Shown: positions 16,014 through 25,316 of the stretch, piece after piece | How positions within the stretch are numbered: the first letter of the stretch is position 1 | Layout: every line of letters starts with the position of its first letter | Source of the DNA: Nocardia testacea NBRC 100365 | GTDB lineage: Bacteria > Actinomycetota > Actinomycetes > Mycobacteriales > Mycobacteriaceae | Direction of reading: 5' to 3' | Length of the DNA: 64,000 nt | Assembly: GCF_000308775.1 (NCBI RefSeq) | Contig: NZ_BAGJ01000043.1 | Span: forward strand, 50,637 to 114,636 | Made by a program: the position numbers and the translations under genes | The notes under the pieces: model-generated | Databases searched by the model: none | The model's input: the letters and a program-made list of their open reading frames with translations, nothing else | What the model was told of the DNA's origin: nothing

Positions 16014-16053
16014 GCTGCTCCTCCTTCTGCTCGTATTCGATAGCCGCCGGTCT

Positions 16054-16893
16054 TCATTCCGTCTGCGCGGGAACGGGTCCGGCCAATTCGTTCGCCAGGC
16101 GTCCGGCGAGATTTCCGCCGTCGACCCACAGCACCTGGCCGGTGATGTAGCCGGCGGCCCGGCTGTTGAGGAACAGCAGTGCTGCCGCCTGCTCCACGGG
16201 ATCGGCCGATCGGCCCAGCGGTTTCGGGATCCCGTCGAGATAGTCCTGGCCGTACGCGCCGCGCAGCTGGTCCAGGATCGGGGTTTCGGTGACGCCGGGG
16301 CCGGTGCAGTTCATCCGGATGCCCCGGGTGGCCAGTTCCACCGACCGCCGCACCGTATAGAGGATGATCGCCTCTTTCGACAGCCGGTAGCCGCCGTCGG
16401 CGAGCGCGTCCGGATTGGCCGCGCACCACTCGATCCCCGCGGCCATGGAACCGGTGTCCAGCAGCCCTTTCACCGCCCACCGGTTGTCCAGATACCCGGC
16501 GGCGGCCAGTGAGGAGACACTGACCACCGTCGAACCCGACGCCATATGGGGCACCAGGGTTTCGGTGAAATGACGCAGGCCCAGGAAGTTGATGGTGACC
16601 ACGCGCAGCGGGTCACCGATCCCGGAGGACACGCCCGCGATATTGAACAGCGCGTCAACCTCCGTGCCGACCGCGGCGGCCGCGCGGTCGATGGAGGCCG
16701 GGTCGGCCTGATCCATTTCGTAGAACTCGTCGAGTTCGGTGCCGGGACGCAGCAGGTCGAGCCCGACGATCTCGGCGCCCAGCTGCCGCAACTGGGTGAC
16801 CACGCAGGCCCCGATACCGGAGGCACAACCGGTCACCACCACGCGTTTACCGTCGTAACGCCACCGCTGGTCGATCGTCTCCACCACCGGCAC
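16054..16893 (-). CDS. SDR family oxidoreductase (coniferyl-alcohol-dehydrogenase-like)
   Basis: Short-chain dehydrogenase, 279 aa. Cofactor loop VVVTGCASGIGA, NIAG (ALFNIAGVSSG), catalytic Ser in VSVSSLAAAG and YRLSKEA. The shortened region between strand 3 and NIAG, plus the insert LDTGSMAAGIEWCAANPDAL before the catalytic Tyr, are as in the 3-alpha-hydroxysteroid and coniferyl alcohol dehydrogenase branch. Start GTG 16893. In series with the luciferase-like gene 28 bases upstream. Confidence 0.9.
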   Translation of the reverse strand: MPVVETIDQRWRYDGKRVVVTGCASGIGACVVTQLRQLGAEIVGLDLLRPGTELDEFYEMDQADPASIDRAAAAVGTEVDALFNIAGVSSGIGDPLRVVTINFLGLRHFTETLVPHMASGSTVVSVSSLAAAGYLDNRWAVKGLLDTGSMAAGIEWCAANPDALADGGYRLSKEAIILYTVRRSVELATRGIRMNCTGPGVTETPILDQLRGAYGQDYLDGIPKPLGRSADPVEQAAALLFLNSRAAGYITGQVLWVDGGNLAGRLANELAGPVPAQTE

Positions 16894-16920
16894 CTCGCTC
16901 TCGTGTCGTACCGCGGCCGG

Positions 16921-18225
16921 TCAGCCCTGCTGTTGTTCTTTGAGCCGCGCAGCGGCCTGCACGCGGCCCTCGTTGATCTCGGCCATCGCCTCGGGAATCT
17001 CACTGGCGGTGAACTTGCCGCCGCGGCCGGTGGGCAGACCGCCGAACGAGTACTGCTCGTCGAAGTCCGGCGCGGCCAACGGCCGCCGGCGCTGCTCGAC
17101 CTTCTCGATCACCGGCTCGAGCCGTTTGGCCTTGGCCGCCACGGCTTTCTCGTCGCGTTCGATGAATTCGGGCAGGATTTCCTTGCCCATGATCTCGATG
17201 GACTCCATGGTGCCCTCGTGGCTGCGCGGATTGAGCAGCAGGATGATCTCGTCGACCCCGCTCTCCTCGTAGCCGCGCAGGAATTCGCGCACCGTCTCCG
17301 GACCTCCGATGGCACCGCGACCGGGACCGTAGGCGAGGGTCTCGTCCTCTTTCACCGCGTCGAGGTACTTCTCCCACACCCCGGTGCGGCCGGGGGTGTG
17401 CATACCGGTCATGTAGTAGTGCATGATCCCGAACGAGAAGAAGCCGCCACCCACACCGAGCCGTTTCACGGCCTCGTCATCGGTGCGCGCCACCATCATC
17501 GACAGGTCACCGCCGATGGCGAGAATGTTCGGATTGATCTGCGGGACGGTGGGTGCCGCTTTCTCCCCGAACTCCTGGTAATAGCCGCGCACCCGTTCGC
17601 CGAGCGGACCTGGGCCGGTGTAGGCGAAGCTCAGCGCACCGATCCCCTTCTGCGCCGCCATCTGTACCGACGACGGACGGGTACAGGCGACCCACAGCGG
17701 CGGATGCGGGGTCTGGCGCGGTTTCGGGATGACATTGCGCGGCGGCATCTCGATGTGCCGGCCCTTGAACCCGGTGAACGGGGTCTCGGTCATACACCGC
17801 AGGGTGACGTCGAGCGCTTCTTCCCACTGGCCGCGTTTATCGGCGGGGTCGATATTGAATCCACCGAGCTCACCCACCGACGACGATTCACCGGTACCGA
17901 ATTCGACCCGTCCGCCGGACAGATGGTCGAGTGTCGCGACCCGTTCGGCGACCCGGGCCGGATGGTTGATCCCCGGCGGCAGGTGCATCACACCGAAGCC
18001 GAGACGGATGTTCTGCGTCCGCTGGCTGGCGGCGGCGAGGAACATCTCCGGCGCGGTGGAGTGGCAGTACTCCTCGAGGAAATGGTGTTCGGTGAGCCAT
18101 ACGGTGGAGAAACCGGCCTTATCCGCAGCTTCTACCTCGGTCAGCCCGTCCTGGAAAATTTCGAATTCGTCGTCGTCGCTCCAGGGCCGCGGCAGGGCGA
18201 ACTCGTAGAAGAGGGATATTTTCAT
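16921..18225 (-). CDS. LLM-class flavin-dependent monooxygenase (LuxA-like)
   Basis: Luciferase-like TIM-barrel flavin enzyme, 434 aa, in the FMNH2-dependent branch. MKISLFYEFALPRPW opens the protein; STVWLTEHHFLEEYCHS and LDHLSGGRVEFGTGESSS are strong family signatures. The C-terminal 60 residues (charged, ending in EQQQG) extend past the barrel. The ATG overlaps the stop of the upstream KstD-like gene (ATGA) and GGAGG precedes it. It needs reduced flavin, which the FMN reductase at 14399 may provide. Likely inserts oxygen into a ring or chain. Confidence 0.92.
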   Translation of the reverse strand: MKISLFYEFALPRPWSDDDEFEIFQDGLTEVEAADKAGFSTVWLTEHHFLEEYCHSTAPEMFLAAASQRTQNIRLGFGVMHLPPGINHPARVAERVATLDHLSGGRVEFGTGESSSVGELGGFNIDPADKRGQWEEALDVTLRCMTETPFTGFKGRHIEMPPRNVIPKPRQTPHPPLWVACTRPSSVQMAAQKGIGALSFAYTGPGPLGERVRGYYQEFGEKAAPTVPQINPNILAIGGDLSMMVARTDDEAVKRLGVGGGFFSFGIMHYYMTGMHTPGRTGVWEKYLDAVKEDETLAYGPGRGAIGGPETVREFLRGYEESGVDEIILLLNPRSHEGTMESIEIMGKEILPEFIERDEKAVAAKAKRLEPVIEKVEQRRRPLAAPDFDEQYSFGGLPTGRGGKFTASEIPEAMAEINEGRVQAAARLKEQQQG

Positions 18226-20021
18226 CGATTACCTCCAGTGGATTCGGTGGTCACGTCATTTCCTCCGGCCGGCCGGACCGCCCCGTCGCCGGCATCCCCC
18301 GCTTCCCCGGACAGTGCTCGCCCCGCGCAGTGCTCGGCGGCGATGTATCCGAAGGTCATGGCCGGGCCGATGGTGGCGCCGGCGCCCGCGTAGCTGCGGC
18401 CCATGACCGCGGCCGAGGTGTTGCCGACCGCGTACAACCCGTCGATCACCGACCCGTCGGCGCGCAGCACCCGGGCGTGCTCGTCGGTGCGCAGCCCGCC
18501 CGAAGTGCCGAGATCACCGAGGACGATCCGGAACGCGTAATAGGGCGGCTTCCCGAGCGGGAACAGATTCGGGTTGGGCAGCGTGGGGTCGCCGTAGTAG
18601 TTGTCGTACACGCTGTCGCCGCGCTGGAAATCGTCGTCGTGTCCGCCGCGGGCGAGTTCGTTGAACCGGGCCGCGGTGGCCTCGAGTTCGGCGGGGGGAA
18701 CGTCGATCTTCGCGGCCAGTTCGGCGAAACTGTCCGCGGCTTTCACCACGCCCGACTCCAGCCAGGCCGGCACCATCGCGAATCCGGTCGGCACCGGCGC
18801 GAACGGCACCTTCGGAATCGGCAGATGCCCGCCGATCACATACTTGTGCCAGGACCGGTGATCGGTGATCAGCCAGCACGGAATATGGGTCACCCCGGTG
18901 CGCTGGCCCGCGATCATGGCGTGCCCGAAATCCATATAGGGCGCGGCCTCGTTGATGAACCGTTTACCGGCCCCGTTCACGATGAACTGGGCGGGCATCA
19001 TGCGCTCGTTGAGCATGAACTGCATGCGGCCGTCCGGCCACTGGATGGCCGGGAACCACCAGGCCTCGTCCATCAGGTCGGTGGCCGCGCCGGCCCGCTG
19101 ACCGGCCCGGATCCCGTCGCCCAGGGCCACCGGGTTACCGAAACTCCAGTCCTGTTCGACCTCCGGCAGTTCCGCTTTGCGCCAGGCCATATCGTGGTCG
19201 AAACCGCCCGTCGCCAGGATCACACCACGGCGCGCGCGGATCCGGATCGGTGCTCCGTCCCGGGCCACCACCGCGCCGGTCACCTGTCCGTCCGCGCCGG
19301 TGATCAGCGAGGTCATCGGCGAGTCGAGCCACAGCGCGATATCGCGTTCCTTCATCGCCAAGCGCAGCCGGGCGATCAGGGACTGACCGATGGCGGCGAT
19401 CCGGTCACCGAATACCCGGGCCCGGAACATCCGCCAGATCAGCTTCAGCATCACCACCTTCCCGCGCCAGTTCTGCCGGACCTGATAGAACAGCCGCAGA
19501 TCCTTGGGCCCCAGCCAGATACCCTTCGGCGCGAGAGCGAGCGGTTTGAGCAGCTTCGCTTCCTCGTCCCCGAGCACCCGCAGATCGATCGGCGGCACAT
19601 TGATCGTGCTGCCCTGCGGCGATCCGCCCTCGAGTTCGGGGTAATAGTCGGCGTAGCCGGGTTTCCAGACGAATTCCAGCCACCGGCTGCGCTCTTCGAG
19701 GAAGGCCATCATCTCCGGCGATTTCTCGACGTAGGCACGCAACCGCCGGTCGGTGACCAGTCCACCGGTGATGGTCCGCAGATAGCCGACCACCGCGTCG
19801 GGGTCGAGCGCGAAGCCGTCGCGCTGCTGTGCCGGCGCGTTGGGCACCCAGATACCGCCGCCGGAGAGCGCGGTCGAACCGCCGTAGTGGCCGGCCTTCT
19901 CCGCCACCAGGGTGTCCAGGCCCAGCGCGTCGGCACGGAGTGCGGCGCTCATCCCGCCGCCGCCGGATCCGATCACCAGCAGATCGACGGTTTCGTCGAA
20001 ATCCGTCTCGTCGGTGCTCAC
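18222..20021 (-). CDS. FAD-dependent 3-ketosteroid dehydrogenase-like protein (1)
   Basis: Flavoprotein of the fumarate reductase/3-ketosteroid delta-1-dehydrogenase superfamily, 599 aa. FAD loop LLVIGSGGGGMSAALRADA, then GGSTALSGGGIWVPN (a KstD hallmark), a mid-protein ILATGGFDHD and the C-terminal YAGAGATIGPAMTFGY that closes the flavin site. Such enzymes put double bonds into keto-rings and can aromatise them. The GTG at 20021 follows the stop of the dioxygenase gene directly, with no gap, so the genes are coupled. Whether the substrate is a steroid or a smaller ring is not shown. Confidence 0.9.
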   Translation of the reverse strand: MSTDETDFDETVDLLVIGSGGGGMSAALRADALGLDTLVAEKAGHYGGSTALSGGGIWVPNAPAQQRDGFALDPDAVVGYLRTITGGLVTDRRLRAYVEKSPEMMAFLEERSRWLEFVWKPGYADYYPELEGGSPQGSTINVPPIDLRVLGDEEAKLLKPLALAPKGIWLGPKDLRLFYQVRQNWRGKVVMLKLIWRMFRARVFGDRIAAIGQSLIARLRLAMKERDIALWLDSPMTSLITGADGQVTGAVVARDGAPIRIRARRGVILATGGFDHDMAWRKAELPEVEQDWSFGNPVALGDGIRAGQRAGAATDLMDEAWWFPAIQWPDGRMQFMLNERMMPAQFIVNGAGKRFINEAAPYMDFGHAMIAGQRTGVTHIPCWLITDHRSWHKYVIGGHLPIPKVPFAPVPTGFAMVPAWLESGVVKAADSFAELAAKIDVPPAELEATAARFNELARGGHDDDFQRGDSVYDNYYGDPTLPNPNLFPLGKPPYYAFRIVLGDLGTSGGLRTDEHARVLRADGSVIDGLYAVGNTSAAVMGRSYAGAGATIGPAMTFGYIAAEHCAGRALSGEAGDAGDGAVRPAGGNDVTTESTGGNR

Positions 20022-20987
20022 TCATCGCCTTCTGTCGTCGGCCGGTTCATCGGCGGGCCGGGCCGTACGCACGGCGAAACCGGCGATGAGCTCGGGCGCG
20101 GGCCGGTAGTAGCGCACCTCGGTCCGATACGCCCCGTGCGCGGCCAGAGCCGCGAACGCCGCCACCCAGGTGCGGACCTCGTGCGCGGAATTGCCCGCGA
20201 CGCGGGTGATCTCGCCGTTGTCCCAGTCGTCGACGGCCGCCAGGCGGCCGGTGTCCACCAGTTCGAGGAATGCGCGGTCCCATTCCGGGTTCAGCGCTCG
20301 CAGCGGGCTGTCGCCGGCCGCGAAATCCCGGGCGGCCGCGATCACCGCGGTCTGCCGGGCGGCCCGCTGCTCGGTGCTCATCGGGCGGCCGTACACGATC
20401 CGTTCCAGTACCGGTTCGGGGGCGGTCGCCCGCTGCGGTACCGGTGGGTCGTGCGACAGCCCGCCCGAGCCGATGACCAGCACACGGGTGCCCAGGGTCG
20501 CGAGGTGACGGCCGACCGCGGTACCCAGCGCCCGCACCCGGCGCAGCGGGCCGAGCGGGGTCGCCACGGAATTCACGAACACCGGGATCACCGGCCGGGC
20601 GGTGGCGTCGCCGAACAATCGTTGCAGCGGCTGCACGGTGCCGTGATCGACCGACATCTGCGCCGATATCGCGATATCGATCCCGGCGTCGAGCAGCGCT
20701 TCGGCCAGCCGGAGCGCGCGAGCCTCGGGCACGCGCAGCGGTCCGGCGTGGGTCCCGTAATCTCCCACCGCGGTCGCCGCCGTCCCGACGCAGAAGGGCG
20801 GCATGAGTTTGTAGAAGAACCCGTTGTAGTGGTCCGGAGCGAACAGGACCACCAGTTCCGGGTCGAAGGACCGCACGAAATCCCGGGCCCGGTCCAGCGC
20901 CGCCCCGACTTCCGCGCGGAGTTCGGGGCCGGGCCCGGGTAGCTCAAGAAGCGGGCTGTGCGAGACGCAGCACACGGCCAGCGGCAT
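20022..20987 (-). CDS. MhpB-like class III extradiol dioxygenase
   Basis: Ring-cleaving dioxygenase of the LigB/MhpB type, 321 aa, which opens 2,3-dihydroxyphenylpropionate-like catechols next to the hydroxyls using Fe(II). Visible active-site elements: [14 protein letters not shown] at the N-terminus, [32 protein letters not shown] and [13 protein letters not shown]. Start ATG 20987 has GGGAGGT upstream and lies 44 bases inside the MhpA-like gene. It sits between the hydroxylase (MhpA-like) and a KstD-like gene. Exact substrate differs possibly from E. coli MhpB. Confidence 0.9.
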   Translation of the reverse strand: MPLAVCCVSHSPLLELPGPGPELRAEVGAALDRARDFVRSFDPELVVLFAPDHYNGFFYKLMPPFCVGTAATAVGDYGTHAGPLRVPEARALRLAEALLDAGIDIAISAQMSVDHGTVQPLQRLFGDATARPVIPVFVNSVATPLGPLRRVRALGTAVGRHLATLGTRVLVIGSGGLSHDPPVPQRATAPEPVLERIVYGRPMSTEQRAARQTAVIAAARDFAAGDSPLRALNPEWDRAFLELVDTGRLAAVDDWDNGEITRVAGNSAHEVRTWVAAFAALAAHGAYRTEVRYYRPAPELIAGFAVRTARPADEPADDRRR

Positions 20988-22623
20988 CGGTACCTCCCGG
21001 AGAGAGTTCGAGGGTTCGGCGCAGCGCCGCCCCGAGTTCGGGGGCGTGCTGGGCGATGGAGGCGCCCGCGATACAGCGGTCCGGGCGCAGGAAGAGCACC
21101 GAATCGAGCTGCGCGTCGAACCATTTCTTCAATGCGCCGGTGCTGTCTCCGACGACCACCACATCCGGATCGTCGTGTCCGGTCCAGTGCAGCTGGGTGG
21201 CGGGCCGCGCCTCGACGAAACGCGCGCCGAGCGCCTTCCAGAGCTCGAACTCCGCGTCGCCCAGCACTTTCCGGGGCTGGTTGTTCCAGCACAGCACCGC
21301 GAACCAGGGGCCGAGGGCCTCGTCGAGCAGTACCCCGGGCCGGGCCCGGGTGGCGACTCGCGGTTGGATGAACAGGGTGCCGACGGCGGACCGCGGCGAG
21401 CGCGACCAACCGTGCACCACGGCGCCACGGTCGTAGCGCGGCATGGGTTTGAACCGCATGCCCAGCACGTACCGTTTCAGCGGCGGCACCAGCGCCAACC
21501 CCCGCACCAGCACATCGCGCACCGCGGCGACCCGGTGGTTCGTCGGGGAGATGACCCGCCCGACCATGGTGGACAGATCGATCATGGCCCGGGCGTGTTT
21601 GCGCCGCTCCTGATCGTAGGTGTCGAGCAGACCGGCACCGGCGACCCCCGACACCACCGCCGCCAGCTTCCAGCCGAGGTTGGCCGCGTCCCGGATGCCG
21701 CTGTTGTAGCCCTGGCCCTGCCAGACCGGCATGAGATGCGCGGCATCGCCGGCCAGCAGCAGGCGGCCCTTCCGGAATTCACCGGCAATGCGGGAATGGT
21801 GGGTGTAGACCCGGCGGCGGATCACGTCGAGTCGCTCGGGATGCGGGACGAACGGCGCGAGCAGCCGGGCCAGGAACTCCGGTGACTCGGCGTCGGCGTC
21901 GGATTCGTCGGCGTGCAGCAGGAATTCGAAACGCCGGATGCCGTGGGCCAGCGAGATCGAGACATTCGGCCGCGCCGGGTCCGCCCCCACCTCCACATTC
22001 GGATGTCCGAGCGGATCGCCGTCGATATCGACCACCAACCAGCGGGTCGGTGAGGTGGTGCCCTCGAAACTCACGCCCATCGCATGCCGGGTGGTGCTGC
22101 GCCCGCCGTCGCAGCCGACCACATAGCGGGCGCGCACCTGCTGCGTGCCTTCGGCGGTGTCGAGCAGCACCCGTACCTCGTCACCGGTGTCGTCGCATTC
22201 GCGCAAGGCGGTGGACCAGCGGATCCGCACACAGTCGAAGCGGTCGAGCCCGGCCAGCAGTTCGGCGTCGACCAGCGGCTGGATGAACCCGCTGCGCTTG
22301 GGCCAGCCGAACTGCTGGTCGGTGGGCGCGATCTCGGCCAGGAGCCGCCGCCGCCCGTCGACGAACCGCATGATCTGGTTCGGGTTGGTGTGCGGCAGGA
22401 TCCGGTCCACCAGTCCGGTGGCCTGCAGGGTGCGCAGCGATTCGTCGTCGATACCGACACCGCGCGGGTAATCGATGAGGGTGGGGCGTTCCTCCACCAG
22501 CAGGGTCTGCACACCGTAGCGGCCCAGGGTGTTGGCGATGGTCAGCCCGACCGGTCCCGCACCGACGATCACCACATCGAAATGCTCCGGCCCACTGCCG
22601 TTTTCGGTTCTCATATCATCCAC
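20944..22623 (-). CDS. MhpA-like FAD-dependent aromatic hydroxylase
   Basis: Class A flavin monooxygenase, 559 aa, of the 3-(3-hydroxyphenyl)propionate hydroxylase group; adds an ortho hydroxyl to a phenol so that MhpB can cleave it. FAD loop [32 protein letters not shown], the DG motif CDGGRS, and the GD motif [20 protein letters not shown] followed by [14 protein letters not shown]. The first codon is GTG 22623 or the ATG at 22614; GGTGG before the latter makes it equally good. Overlaps both neighbours (8 and 44 bases), a tight mhpC-mhpA-mhpB-like order. Confidence 0.92.
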   Translation of the reverse strand: MDDMRTENGSGPEHFDVVIVGAGPVGLTIANTLGRYGVQTLLVEERPTLIDYPRGVGIDDESLRTLQATGLVDRILPHTNPNQIMRFVDGRRRLLAEIAPTDQQFGWPKRSGFIQPLVDAELLAGLDRFDCVRIRWSTALRECDDTGDEVRVLLDTAEGTQQVRARYVVGCDGGRSTTRHAMGVSFEGTTSPTRWLVVDIDGDPLGHPNVEVGADPARPNVSISLAHGIRRFEFLLHADESDADAESPEFLARLLAPFVPHPERLDVIRRRVYTHHSRIAGEFRKGRLLLAGDAAHLMPVWQGQGYNSGIRDAANLGWKLAAVVSGVAGAGLLDTYDQERRKHARAMIDLSTMVGRVISPTNHRVAAVRDVLVRGLALVPPLKRYVLGMRFKPMPRYDRGAVVHGWSRSPRSAVGTLFIQPRVATRARPGVLLDEALGPWFAVLCWNNQPRKVLGDAEFELWKALGARFVEARPATQLHWTGHDDPDVVVVGDSTGALKKWFDAQLDSVLFLRPDRCIAGASIAQHAPELGAALRRTLELSPGGTDAAGRVLRLAQPAS

Positions 22624-23479
22624 CCAGCAGGAATTCGAGATGCAGTGCGTTGAACTCCGCCGGCGACTCGTACTGCGGCCAGTGCCCGCACTCCGGGAGC
22701 ACTTCGAAGCGGGCGCCGGGGATCATGGACGCGATCCGCTTACCCTCGGCGGCGTCGGCGGTGGGATCGTCGCTGGTCCACACCACCAGCGTCGGGGCGG
22801 TGATACCGCCGTACTCGTCGGGCCCGAGCAGATTGCGGGCGCGGATCCGCGGATCCTGGAGCGCCATGATGTCGCGCATGGCGTCGACGAAGCCGGGCTG
22901 CCGGTAGACCCGCTGCCGGCTGGCGACGATATCGGCGTAATCCTTGGATTTGTCCGCCATCAGCCATTTGATCCGGGCCTGCACCGTGTCCCAGGTGGGG
23001 TCGGCGGCCGCCGCCATGGACAGGGTGATGATCCGCTGCATGACCTCCGGATCGGCCTGGGAGCCGCCCGCGGTATTGAGCACCAGCTTGTCGATCCGGC
23101 CGGGATGGTCGTAGGCGGCCCGCGCGGCGACCCAGCCGCCGAGCGATTCGCCGCTGATATGGGCGCGGGCGGCGCCGATGGTATCGAGGAACGAGATCAG
23201 GTGCCGCACATAGTGTTCGATTTCCAGCGGATGACCGGGTTTATCGGTGTACCCGTGGCCGAGCATATCGATCGACCAGGTGGAGAAGTGCTCGGCATGC
23301 GCCGCCAGATTCCGGACATAGGCCTCGGCGTGCCCGCCCGACCCGTGCAGGAAAACCAGCGCCGGTCCGGTCCGGTCGCCGGCGTGCAGGTAGCGCGTAC
23401 GCACCCCTTCCACATCCAGGTATCCCTGGCTGAACGCGACACCCTGCAGGTCGCACCACACACTCTCGTATTCCGACAC
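22616..23479 (-). CDS. MhpC-like alpha/beta hydrolase
   Basis: Alpha/beta hydrolase, 287 aa, that fits hydrolysis of the ring-fission product formed by the MhpB-like enzyme. Oxyanion loop [17 protein letters not shown], nucleophile elbow [17 protein letters not shown], acid region [15 protein letters not shown], His in [12 protein letters not shown]. The N-terminal part ([17 protein letters not shown]) is typical for meta-cleavage hydrolases. Overlaps the MhpA-like gene by 8 bases. Start GTG 23479. Confidence 0.9.
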   Translation of the reverse strand: MSEYESVWCDLQGVAFSQGYLDVEGVRTRYLHAGDRTGPALVFLHGSGGHAEAYVRNLAAHAEHFSTWSIDMLGHGYTDKPGHPLEIEHYVRHLISFLDTIGAARAHISGESLGGWVAARAAYDHPGRIDKLVLNTAGGSQADPEVMQRIITLSMAAAADPTWDTVQARIKWLMADKSKDYADIVASRQRVYRQPGFVDAMRDIMALQDPRIRARNLLGPDEYGGITAPTLVVWTSDDPTADAAEGKRIASMIPGARFEVLPECGHWPQYESPAEFNALHLEFLLGG

Positions 23480-23542
23480 TGCTACCTTCCGCTCTGTCCG
23501 CCGGCCCCGCGGCGATCACGCCGTCCGGTCGCCCGTTTCCGC

Positions 23543-25195
23543 TCAGTACTTCACCGACTCGCCGGTGGCCGCGTGATGCCCGGCGCGCAGGCCCCAGACC
23601 ATCCCGGGCCCGATGGTTCCGCCGGCGCCGCCGTAGGCGCGCCCGGTCACCCCGGCCATCGCATTGCCGACCGCGTACAACCCGGGGATCACGGCACCGC
23701 TGATATGCCGGACCCGCGCGTCGCGATCGGTGCGCGGCCCGCCCTTGGTGCCCATGGCACCCACGGTCACCGGTACCGCGTAGTAGGGGCCGGTATCGAT
23801 CTGCCCGAGCGTGCGCCCGGCAACGGTTTCCGCGTCCGGGTCGCCCCAGTACCCGTCGTATTCACTGGCACCGCGGCCGAAATCTGGATCGGACCCCGCC
23901 GCGACGGCCCGGTTCCAGGCGGTGACGGTGCGCCGTAAACCCTCGGGGTCGATACCGGTCCGGGCACCGAGTTCGGCGAGATCGGCCGATTCGCAGAACC
24001 AGTCGGGCGCCACACCGCCGGGTTCGACCCCCAGGAAGCCGTAGCGGCGCAGATGTTCGGCGTCGAAAACCATCCATCCGGGGTTGTTCACGTAGCCGCC
24101 GCGCGGGTCCAGGTAGTGGAAGGCCCCCGCCATCGAGTTGTATTCGGCCGCTTCGTTGACGAATCGCCTACCGGCCCGGTTCACGATGATGCTGCGCGGC
24201 CGGGTGCGTTCCAGCCGGACACTGCGGCTGCGCTGCCGGCCGTCGATGGTGTCGCCGGGCAGCTGTACCACCGGCACCCACCAGGCCTCGCCCATGTTTC
24301 CCAGTTCGGCACCGTGCGCCATGGCCATCCGCAGCCCGTCGCCGGTGTTGTTCGGTGGCGATACCGGACCGGTCATCGGACCGCGCAGGAATGCCTTGAC
24401 CAGGCCGGGATCCCATTCGAACCCGCCCGTGGCCAGGACCACGCCGCGGCGGGCCCGGACCCGCAGCGGCTCGCCCGCGATATCGAGCCGCACCCCGGCC
24501 ACCGCGCCGTCCGCGGCCACCAACTCCACGGCCCGGGATCCGGTGCGCGGGGTGATCCCGGCGGCGAGAACGCCCTCCAGCAGGCCGGCGACCAGCGCCT
24601 GCCCCGCCACGCAGACATCGGCTGTGGCGTCACCGAGTACGGCCCGCAGCCGGGCCCGCGTCTCGGCGTCGAATCCGACATTGCTCCAGTCGAGCGGGAA
24701 TGTGGTGATCCGCTCCCGCCATTCGCCGAGCCGGGCCAGATCGTAGGCCGCGGGCCCCAGCGACCGGCCGCCCGCGGGCCGGCCGCCCGGCAGCTCCGGT
24801 TTGTAATCGGGGAACCCCTCGGCCACTTCGAATTTCACGGCGCTGTGCTCTTCGACGAAATCGAGCATGCGCGCACCGGTGCGGACGAAAACCTCGACCA
24901 GTTCGTCGTCCATCGAGTCCAGGGACTGGGCGTCCAGATAGGTCAGTGCGTCGGCGACGGTGAGCTCCCGGTCCGCCCGGGTGTGGGCGGGGATCCAGAC
25001 CAGGCCCCCGGAGACCGCACTGGTCCCGCCCACGGTGGCCGCCTTCTCGAACAGTGCCACCGACGCGCCCTCGACGGCCGCGGCGAGGGCCGCGGTGAGC
25101 CCGGCGGCCCCGGTGCCCAGGACGACCACATCGGTCTCCTCGTCCCAGGGGTTCGACGGATCGGGTTCGGCAGCCGAGGGCTGATGCGATGGCAC
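23543..25195 (-). CDS. FAD-dependent 3-ketosteroid dehydrogenase-like protein (2)
   Basis: Second KstD-superfamily flavoprotein, 550 aa. FAD loop VVVLGTGAAGLTAALAAA, VGGTSAVSGGLVWIPAHTRA, VVLATGGFEWDP, and the C-terminal GRAYGGAGGTIGPGMVWG. It differs from the first in most other places, so the pair is not a recent duplication; they may act on different rings or positions. Start GTG 25195 with AAAGGA upstream; the preceding AMP-ligase gene ends 111 bases away, with a palindrome at its stop codon. Confidence 0.88.
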   Translation of the reverse strand: MPSHQPSAAEPDPSNPWDEETDVVVLGTGAAGLTAALAAAVEGASVALFEKAATVGGTSAVSGGLVWIPAHTRADRELTVADALTYLDAQSLDSMDDELVEVFVRTGARMLDFVEEHSAVKFEVAEGFPDYKPELPGGRPAGGRSLGPAAYDLARLGEWRERITTFPLDWSNVGFDAETRARLRAVLGDATADVCVAGQALVAGLLEGVLAAGITPRTGSRAVELVAADGAVAGVRLDIAGEPLRVRARRGVVLATGGFEWDPGLVKAFLRGPMTGPVSPPNNTGDGLRMAMAHGAELGNMGEAWWVPVVQLPGDTIDGRQRSRSVRLERTRPRSIIVNRAGRRFVNEAAEYNSMAGAFHYLDPRGGYVNNPGWMVFDAEHLRRYGFLGVEPGGVAPDWFCESADLAELGARTGIDPEGLRRTVTAWNRAVAAGSDPDFGRGASEYDGYWGDPDAETVAGRTLGQIDTGPYYAVPVTVGAMGTKGGPRTDRDARVRHISGAVIPGLYAVGNAMAGVTGRAYGGAGGTIGPGMVWGLRAGHHAATGESVKY

Positions 25196-25297
25196 TGCGC
25201 TGTCCTTTCGGCGAGCAGGCGGAGAGGCGCCGGTCCCGGCGGGCTGCCGTGCGGAGCACGGGCCGGGCCGGCGCGAGTAAAATGGTAATCTCCCTTT

Positions 25298-25316
25298 GCG
25301 AGAATACTATTCTCGC
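25298..25316. promoter_or_regulatory. Palindrome GCGAGAAT-ACT-ATTCTCGC
   Basis: A perfect 8-bp inverted repeat with a 3-base spacer overlaps the stop codon of the AMP ligase and lies about 100 bases before the second KstD-like gene. The half-site TTCTCG also occurs in the larger inverted repeat at 27143-27184, so one regulator may bind both. A weak transcript hairpin is the alternative. Confidence 0.5.

Noticed and set aside
18330..20942. An 870-codon plus-strand open frame opposite the KstD-like and MhpB-like genes
   Set aside because: Antisense shadow of genes with intact active-site motifs.
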